Translations under genes and position numbers: made by a program
Shown: piece after piece, positions 57,703 through 64,000 of the stretch
Numbering within the stretch: position 1 is the stretch's first letter
Layout of the letters: each line of letters begins with the position of its first letter
Assembly: GCA_024734495.1 (NCBI GenBank)
Contig: JALMQS010000916.1
Location: forward strand, 248,001-312,000
Origin: Forficula auricularia
Lineage: Eukaryota > Arthropoda > Insecta > Dermaptera > Forficulidae
Reading direction: 5' to 3'
Length of the DNA: 64,000 nucleotides
The notes under the pieces: model-generated
Seen by the model: the letters and a program-made list of their open reading frames with translations, nothing else
What the model was told of the DNA's origin: nothing
The model's database searches: none

Positions 57703-59847
57703 AATAAATAAAATTTATAATTCCAGCAGAAGACACACTCCTTTATTGTCTCCTTCAAGTTACTTTCTTTGATATTGAATTTATAACTTGGCAAGTTTTA
57801 TATCCAACTAAAATGTTTGTAGTATAAAATAGAACAACTAGTACAGCTAAATTTTAAGCTTGTATTAAATATCATCACGTTAAACATAAGTTATTGACTA
57901 TTCTAACTTGCCAAGTTATAAATTTAATATCAAAGAATGTAACAAATTTTCTTTTAAATTAATTGAAGAAGGTTGTACATCTCTACAACTATGATTTAAG
58001 CAAATGCTATGGAACTTGGGGCCCGTTTAGATCTTAACCCTTTTGTCTGCGAAGCCGTTTATACCGAACTTGGCCCCTTTTTTACATTTATGTTTTTAGT
58101 CATTTTTTCTATATATCAAAAAATGTTTCTACAAAATATAACAATTTATTTCTTATTAAACTGTAATAAATTCCCTAACTTATGACACTTCATTTATTCC
58201 AATCCGATACCTAGAATCTGAAATAAGCCAAGTTTTAGAAAAAGAGAGTAGATGCTAGGTGGCTCGATTTTTTGTCCTTAAGTGAATATAGTAACTATAT
58301 AGTTTGAAACACTATGCTTCTAGGATACTTTTACGCATTAAATTATTATTATTATTTTTGATAGGTCCTCCACCTCTCCATTTTAGCCCTTCCATCCTCT
58401 CGTAGGTGTTGAAAGAGTGATTCAAGTTATTACACTATGTCATATTTTAGCATTCTAGTGTCGTTGAATTTTCCCTATTAGTTAATTTAGCTCATAAATT
58501 TCACTCGTTCATTTTAGATGCCGAAGAAGGGAAAGTTTCAGCTTTTCGATTTCACCCTTTATTAATGTCCCAAAATCTACCATCATGCTAAATCATACTA
58601 AATTTTAGCATTTTTTGTCTTTGAATTTTTACTTAATGAGGATTTAGATTATAAACTTCACTCCTTGATTTAAGCTGAGAGAAAGGAGACGTTTCGTTTT
58701 CCTTCTTTATTAAAGTGCCAAGCTCTACCAATATGTCAATTTTCATCATTCTAAAGTCATTGTATTTTCACTATATGTTCATTAAGGCTATACATTTTAC
58801 CCCTCCATTTTAGATCTTGAAAAAGGGAAAGTTTAGGTTTTTCCCTTTAATTGTACCCCAAACTCTCCAGTATGCCAAATTTCAGCATTCTAGGATCAGC
58901 GGAAGTACTCTAGAATTTTGATGAGTCAGTGAGTGAGTGACGAAAAAGCCTATTTTTGGCTTCTTATAACTATAGAAATATGAAATTTGCTTATGGACCA
59001 GTAGTGAGGAAAAAAAATTCAGCCCTGTACAGGTTTCCAGTGCGAAGTTACCGAGGCGTCAAATTGGCTTGAGTTTCCTCCTGTAGTAAGCTGGGCACTG
59101 CAGTGCCCCAGATCATTAATTTCCCTTTGATAGCGAAAAGATAATGCTTTCAAATTAGTAAACTAGTTTCATGCGATAGTTGAAAAAATTAGATAATGTT
59201 TACAAATTCACCCCCGCTTACGGTATTATATGTAAATAGGTATTTGTTATAACTGAGATAGAATAAGATAAATTAATATTTTTGAACATATAATCATGAT
59301 AAGCAGTTAAAAAATTATTTCATCTCCTTTATCTTTCAATAATGTTCCATTTTAAAAAGTAAATTTTTCCTCTCTGATACCAAGGAGGCAAACATTAATT
59401 ACATATTATTCTTGGGACCTTCAATTCAGTTGTTTAAGACTCACATCCACAGGGGCCTTAGACTCCAACATGTTCACTAAAATTTCTCTTGCTCTTTTCC
59501 TTCGATTCACAATTCAAGGGCCAATCCAGGCCTATGGCGGGTGCAAGAACACCTTTCTTGGTGAAACAGCCCCTCGCATCAATGTCATTTTAAAAAATAT
59601 TATGTTTAGTATTTTTTGTTTAACAATCTCTCTCCTTGTACAACTGCAATCTGCCCTAGTGGGATGATCAATTAGACATAATGATTGAATTTATAAGATT
59701 GGATCTGAGAATTTTATTTATATTAATTTATTTATTTATTTTTCGAGGATCTTAATTCTCTTTTAGAATAGGTATTGATTTTCTTTGTTTGCAAAAAATA
59801 ATAACACAGTTATATTTTTTTCATTTATTTTATTTTATTGTTATTTT

Positions 59848-60192
59848 ACAGTAGAGAAAGAAAAGGACAATGAGATCTGTTTCTTGGACATTAAAATAGT
59901 GAAGAGAAGGAATGGATTGTTGACCGACATATATGAGAAGAAAACAAAGTCTCTCAGAATGTTAAATTATAATTCAGATAATCCAATGGCACATAAGATC
60001 AATACCATTTACAATGAAATAGACAGAATACACAAAATATGCCACCCAAGTTATATAAGAAAGAACATGGAAAAACTAAAAAGTAAAGCTACAAATAATG
60101 GTTATCCGGATGATTTTTGTGAATATGTGGAAAATATATATTATAAAAAAAGACAAAAAGGATTAACGCTGATTCTAGAACTGATCAGGTAA
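59848..60192 (+). pseudogene. Penelope reverse transcriptase, C-terminal (thumb) part
   Basis: After the left arm the frame reads EKEKDNEICFLDIKI, LLTDIYEKKTKSLRMLNYNS, AHKINTIYNEIDRI and KATNNGYPDDFCEYVENI, the region downstream of the RT catalytic palm in Penelope elements (FLDxxI, T-IYxK, LNYxS-HP, NGYP). The palm with its YADD motif is missing through 5' truncation. The frame ends at TAA 60190-60192, where the linker has lost its frame. It cannot make an active RT. Confidence 0.85.
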
Positions 60193-60229
60193 ATTATAAA
60201 CACTCTATTATATATATATACCATATATA

Positions 60230-60681
60230 TCAGATAAAATAAAAAATGTTTTTAAAAACACAATATTAAAATAGGTTTTAAATGTAATAAGCCATTAAAA
60301 CAATTTTATAACAACAAAGACAAGCTAGAAAAGAATGAAAGAAATAATGTGGTATATAGGATAGAGTGTAAGGACTGCGAAAAAATATATATTGGTGAAA
60401 CCAAAAGAAAATTGAAGACAAGATTGATAGAACATGAGAAGTCTGTAATACATGGAAATCTTGTGTCGGCGTTAGCCATACATGCAGTAGATAAGGTTCA
60501 TAATTTTAAATTTGACGACGCAAAAATTTTATACGCTGAAAGTAATACTTTCAAAAGAAAATTCTTTGAATCTATATCTATAAGAAAAAATCTAGAAAGA
60601 ACTGTGAACTTCAAGGTAGATACAGAAAATAATAGCAGATATTATTCTGGAATATTGAATAAGATCAGCGAAAGAAATTAG
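60230..60681 (+). pseudogene. Penelope GIY-YIG endonuclease domain
   Basis: The linker (ISDKIKNVFKNTILK, then a one-base slip in an A-run near 60268 and KCNKPLKQFYNNKDKLEKNE) leads into VYRIECKDCEKIYIGETKRK, LKTRLIEHEKSV and FKRKFFESISIRKN. These give the GIY-YIG signature (VYRI..YIGET), the CxxC pair of the Penelope linker, the conserved Arg (KTR) and the catalytic Glu (FES). The domain itself, 60349-60681, is uninterrupted and ends TAG. In Penelope elements it nicks target DNA for reverse transcription. It is intact in sequence but cut off from the RT. Confidence 0.9.
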
Positions 60682-61103
60682 TATTGTGATGGATTTTTTA
60701 TTTATTTTTTATTTTTTCCGTGTGTGGACAGAAGGACATTTTAATGTTTTTTGATTAAATTTTAGAATATTAGGGGGATACTGGGTTGGCAATACATTTT
60801 AGGGGATTTAATGTTTCGGGATGTGTATTCACTGGTGCTTTGTGTGTGAAAATTGGAGTTCTTTGTGTTATCGTATAGATCAGTAAATAGTAAAAATAGA
60901 AAAAGGAAATAATTGTGATATGTATTCAGATGAATCAGAGTGTGATTTGATTGGATCAAGTAAATTTAAGATTGTTCAAGGTATGTTTGATGCTTTTTTT
61001 GAGGTAAGAAAGAATGTAAATAATGTAAAAAAGATGTGATATGTTCATTTGTTTATAAAATTATAGATATTGGAAATAATGAAAGGATGGTTTTATTTTT
61101 AGG

Positions 61104-61140
61104 CTGATGATGACATGAATGTATATGTCGAAACGTCCCT
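61104..61140 (+). ncRNA. Hammerhead-like core of the Penelope element
   Basis: AGG, CTGATGA, one U, GACAT, an eight-base loop, ATGTC, GAAACGTC, CCT. Stem II is five pairs, stem I at least three (AGG/CCT), and ACGT is self-complementary as in dimeric hammerheads. It lies ~420 bp after the endonuclease stop and just inside the right arm, tying the ribozyme motif directly to the Penelope gene. Confidence 0.6.
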
Positions 61141-61277
61141 TGATATAACAATAAAATAAAATAAATGAAAAAAATATAACTGTGTTATTATTTTTTGCAA
61201 ACAAAGAAAATCAATACCTATTCTAAAAGAGAATTAAGATCCTCGAAAAATAAATAAATAAATTAATAATGATTGAA

Positions 61278-61833
61278 ATTGTTTGGAACATGATTTTAAG
61301 ATTTCTTAAATGTGAGTTCAAGTGAGCTCTTTTCATTTAATTTGGGTCATTTAAGAGAAAATGATAGAATTTATATTTACATTTTTAATTACAATTTATA
61401 TTTTCTATTTACAATTAAACATAAAAGATTATTATATGAGATTTAAAAAAATCAATTATTTTTTTATTTATATAAAACTCTTGCTAACCTTTGATTGAAG
61501 GCATTTTCGGAACTCAATATCAAAGTATAAATGAGTATTATTAGTTATTTTATAAAACAATACATTATAATGTAAATATTTAAAAAGTGTCTATGCACCT
61601 ACCAGGTAGATATTTATAAAAATGCGGCGCCTTCTCAAATTCAGGCACCAGCATTGTTGTTATTGTATAGTCAAGGATCAATTTTTTACCCACTCTCACC
61701 CAGCCCTTTATACTGAATTTATTTATTTTCAAATTTAAAAATATTATACTAATGTATAAGTATAGGAACACTGTCTAAATTTTCTTCATTATCGAGAATC
61801 TTGTATTCATAAGAAATAAAATTGTTTGTAAAC
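61278..61833. other. No gene seen
   Basis: AT-rich DNA between the Penelope element and the Harbinger-type MITE. Confidence 0.5.
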
Positions 61834-61836
61834 TAA

Positions 61837-62090
61837 GGCTAGACACACACAGTCGATTTTCAGTCGACGCAACAATTTAGTTGGGTTGTTGATGCATTAC
61901 CAATTTATAATTAACTCTAATTAACTAACTAAGCTCAATTTTTTTATCATAAGTGCTCATCGATCCCTTTTGATCAAACAATCGAGTTGATCTGGAGTTG
62001 TGTTCTGTATGCACCTACATTAAACTTAATATATTTATGTCCATCAACTAAACTATCGCTCGACTGAAAATCGACTGTGTCTGCCTAGCA
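61837..62090. mobile_element. PIF/Harbinger-type MITE, 254 bp
   Basis: Terminal repeats GGCTAGACACACACAGTCGA and, inverted, TGCTAGGCAGACACAGTCGA continue as TTTTCAGTCGA on both sides (28 of 31 positions match). Flanks are TAA at 61834-61836 and 62091-62093, the 3-bp TWA target typical of PIF/Harbinger. It is non-coding. Confidence 0.85.
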
Positions 62091-62394
62091 TAAATCAAAT
62101 GAACCGAATGTTTTCTACATTTGATTCAATCAGGAATCCGAATGTTTAGCGGGCTATATGCAAAATGACGTTGGATTGTAGCTAAGTGGATCACATCTTT
62201 TTTTCTCTCTTGGTCCAGATTTAAGACTCCACAGACTTTAATAGCATAATCCGCAATAGTCTCGTGATAAAATATCTTTTTCAAATAAAGCGCGGTCAAA
62301 ACACTTCTCATTGATAGGTCAATTATTCTTTGTTATATCAGTTAGAAAAATTATAAAAATTTAAATCAAATGACTTATGAGAAAGAGATTTTAT

Positions 62395-62705
62395 TATTAT
62401 TTATTTATTTATAAAATGTAGTGTACTTAGGTCAATGTAGACCCTTATTGTGTACACTCAAGAGAGAAAAAACAAACAAACATAGTAATTCACAATATAC
62501 AAAAATATAAAATCTATACAAAAAATACAAGATATAATATATTAACATGCTGACTCAGATGAAGCCGATGAGACATATTCTGTAAGTCCAGACAAGAAAC
62601 GGGCAGCGGTAGATGGTTGTCTTAGGGCAGTGGGTATTGAATTCCATAGTCGTGGACCTCAACCTGAGGGCAGTCTGGTGTCGAGAACATACCAGAGATC
62701 TTGAT
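62395..62705 (-). pseudogene. LINE 3'-terminal relic
   Basis: On the minus strand 62700-62550 reads TRLPSG, a stop, GPRLWNSIPTALRQPSTAAR, FLSGLTEYVSS and a stop near 62555. This is the LINE C-terminal RLWNSLP motif. A 3' UTR then runs to a TAAATAAATAAATAA-type tail at 62415-62395. It is a third LINE lineage in the window, 5'-truncated. Confidence 0.72.
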
Positions 62706-62711
62706 CTAGAT

Positions 62712-62790
62712 CAAGGGTGGCCAACCCGCGGGCCGCATGCGGCTCGCCTTGAACATTTTTCCGGCCCGCGAGACTCATCATTTTACAAAA
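62712..62790 (+). mobile_element. hAT-like left terminus
   Basis: CAAGGGTGGCCAACCCGCGG and GCCGCATGCGGCTC are characteristic of hAT (Charlie-type) ends. No matching right end is visible before the window closes, so the element may be truncated or interrupted. Confidence 0.5.
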
Positions 62791-62850
62791 TATATGTAGG
62801 TTTGAAATCTTAGTATAGAAATTTTTAATTACGCTCATCTGAAACGCAGA

Positions 62851-63374
62851 TGTAATGGTCGGTCAAGTGATTTCCGCCCCGACAAATGAACCCTTGCAAA
62901 CGTCTTACGCCCTTTGTCAATTACGCCATGGACCCTTAGTCTGAGATTATATGACTAGAGGAAATCTGTAATAAATCAGAGAGTATGATGACAAGGATGT
63001 GAATTCTCCAAATAATGTTTTTAAGGAACGTATGGAATTTTCCATCAACCATGTAATGTGACTTCTCCCACCATCCTTAACGAAATAATATCAGCCGAGA
63101 GGCACTTGCAATCCGACTTGGAAACTGACTGGCAACGAGACAGCAGTCAGACAACGAACAGATTCAAACGTATAACGAAACGATAGATTCACCCCTTCCG
63201 CTTAACAAATAACGAAGTCTCTCTTAACGATTACGATATTACTATTACACCTTTATAATAATTAACGCCCTTCGAGTGAAAGTTGTCATTTAAACCTGTA
63301 TATAGAATATTATACCTGTTAATAAATATTTTATCTTATATGAGCACCTTTTATTTGATAAACCCCTAAACACA
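62851..63374 (+). mobile_element. Possible LTR of an LTR retrotransposon
   Basis: The segment starts TGTAATGGTCGGTCAAGTGA and could end CCCTAAACACA (TGT..ACA). It has a GC composition unlike its flanks and AATAAATATTTTATC near its right part. It is followed by CAGTGAACCCACACGACCGG, which could be a primer-binding region. No gag or pol is visible to the right. Solo LTR and unrelated sequence both remain possible. Confidence 0.35.
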
Positions 63375-63429
63375 TAACGCAATAAGCCACAGTGAACCCA
63401 CACGACCGGGATTAGTGAAGAATACAAAC

Positions 63430-64000
63430 CCCACATATATTTATTTTATAATGGCCAAAGTAGGAAAAACAAATGTATTAAAAAAAATACAATATTTGTG
63501 CATCCATATATTCAAAAATTAACTGCCGAAATTATGAGAAATAATTAACTTTGATTTTAAAATAATATTCTTGCGAATATAAAACAGATATTGCACCCGC
63601 GAATCGTTTTTTTCGAAAACGAATTTGACCAAACATAAAACACGCTCAAACATAATGGACGTTAACCTGTGCAACATCAATTACGATGTGCGAATACCCA
63701 AATTGAGATCGATTTGCAAAAGCTAAGTGAAAGAGTGGAGAAACAAATATCGCACTAGTAAAATAAATGTTTTTTTAATGATTTCATTTTTTTATATTTC
63801 AATTTTAGTGTTATTTATTTCTTTCCAATGTGCGTTTAGTATCATTATTATTGTATTATCTATGTTTACATGTAAGAATAATAGTAAACACAATAATAAT
63901 AACTCATTATGTTTCAATTTTTCACTTCAAAAAAATGTCTATACCTAGTGGGTCTAAATCTAATATGGGGATATATAATTTTATATGCGGCATTTACAAA
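63430..64000. other. No gene seen at the right edge
   Basis: AT-rich. Short frames (63727-63948) are low-complexity and unrecognised. Confidence 0.45.

Larger units (their letters stand above)
57303..57758 (-). mobile_element. Penelope-type foldback element D, two hammerhead-like cores
   Basis: A tail (57303-57342, TTAAATTGAAAGTTTTTGCC..) is followed by a near-perfect inverted repeat from TTGAAGGAGACAATAAAAGA (57343) to its complement at 57758, centred near 57551. Flanking duplications are GTTACTTTCT at 57293-57302 and 57759-57768 (12 bp if the shared TT is counted). Hammerhead-like cores lie at 57417-57445 (minus) and 57660-57687 (plus). It inserted into one arm of an older palindrome (57130-58105). 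Confidence 0.9.
55040..58952. repeat. Complex of nested and overlapping palindromes
   Basis: At least four inverted pairs overlap: 55270-55410 with 58140-58260 (AAATTCCCTAACTTATGACA and complement); 55686-55810 with 55930-56057; 56170-56279 with 56905-57017; 57130-57302 with 57770-58105 (CCAAGTTCGGTATAAACGGC). The block CAGCGGAAGTACTYTAGA occurs inverted at about 56560 and 58900. The order on the two sides is not a simple mirror image, so several foldback insertions and rearrangements are superimposed. No coding frame is recognised. Confidence 0.75.
59690..61265 (+). mobile_element. Penelope-like retroelement, truncated copy
   Basis: A ~32-bp tail (59690-59721), an inverted arm (59722-59845), the 3' part of a Penelope RT/GIY-YIG gene, a 3' UTR with a hammerhead-like core, and the matching inverted arm (61145-61265). 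The arms (TTTTCGAGGATCTTAATTCT, GCAAAAAATAATAACACAGT) are almost identical over ~120 bp. 12-bp duplications ATAATGATTGAA lie at 59678-59689 and 61266-61277. Tail on one side only, inverted pseudo-LTR piece, GIY-YIG endonuclease and hammerhead together fit what is known of Penelope-like elements. Confidence 0.92.

Overview
The window looks like animal nuclear DNA. It is very AT-rich, with long intergenic or intronic stretches, a spliced exon, and dense degraded transposable elements (TEs) of metazoan types. I infer an arthropod, perhaps a crustacean such as a copepod, from the style of the elements and the base composition; the sequence does not prove it. There are no bacterial-style genes.

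The only host gene I can support is the last coding exon of a G1 cyclin D (31663-32036, + strand). It holds the end of the second cyclin fold, a Q/T/S-rich linker and a C-terminus matching the cyclin D phospho-degron, followed by a 3' UTR with poly(A) signals and a strong hairpin. The 31 kb to its left shows no recognisable exon. It holds repeats and about ten short GC-elevated, non-repetitive islands that could be intronic or upstream regulatory DNA of this gene.

Mobile elements make up most of what can be read. 0-31 kb: five copies of a ~160-bp inverted-terminal MITE, each with an 8-bp target duplication; a TTAA-flanked MITE family; a ~700-bp dispersed repeat; LINE 3' fragments; tRNA-like SINEs; a tandem ~200-bp repeat. 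33-44 kb: a frameshifted LINE (37295-39352), a four-unit ~178-bp tandem repeat, and another ~700-bp repeat. 44-51 kb: two precisely bounded hAT transposons (44036-46087 and 47279-48149) and a third hAT-like element with nested insertions. 51-59 kb: an antisense LINE relic and a complex of nested palindromes. 59-64 kb: a Penelope-like retroelement (PLE) with a GIY-YIG endonuclease, a PIF/Harbinger-type MITE, a LINE tail and a possible LTR.

The most interesting signal is a class of foldback elements scattered through the window (5.6, 7.3, 13.1, 26.0, 49.5, 53.0 and 57.3 kb) that share the architecture of the Penelope-like element at 59.7 kb. Each has long inverted arms, a ~30-50-bp single-copy 'tail' at one end only, usually an 11-12-bp target site duplication, and in most cases one or two hammerhead-ribozyme-like cores. 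One 40-bp insertion consists of the tail alone with its own 11-bp duplication. Stem I of the ribozyme-like motif shows an A-U / G-U / G-C series between copies. I read these as non-autonomous Penelope-type retroelements carrying hammerhead-like RNAs.
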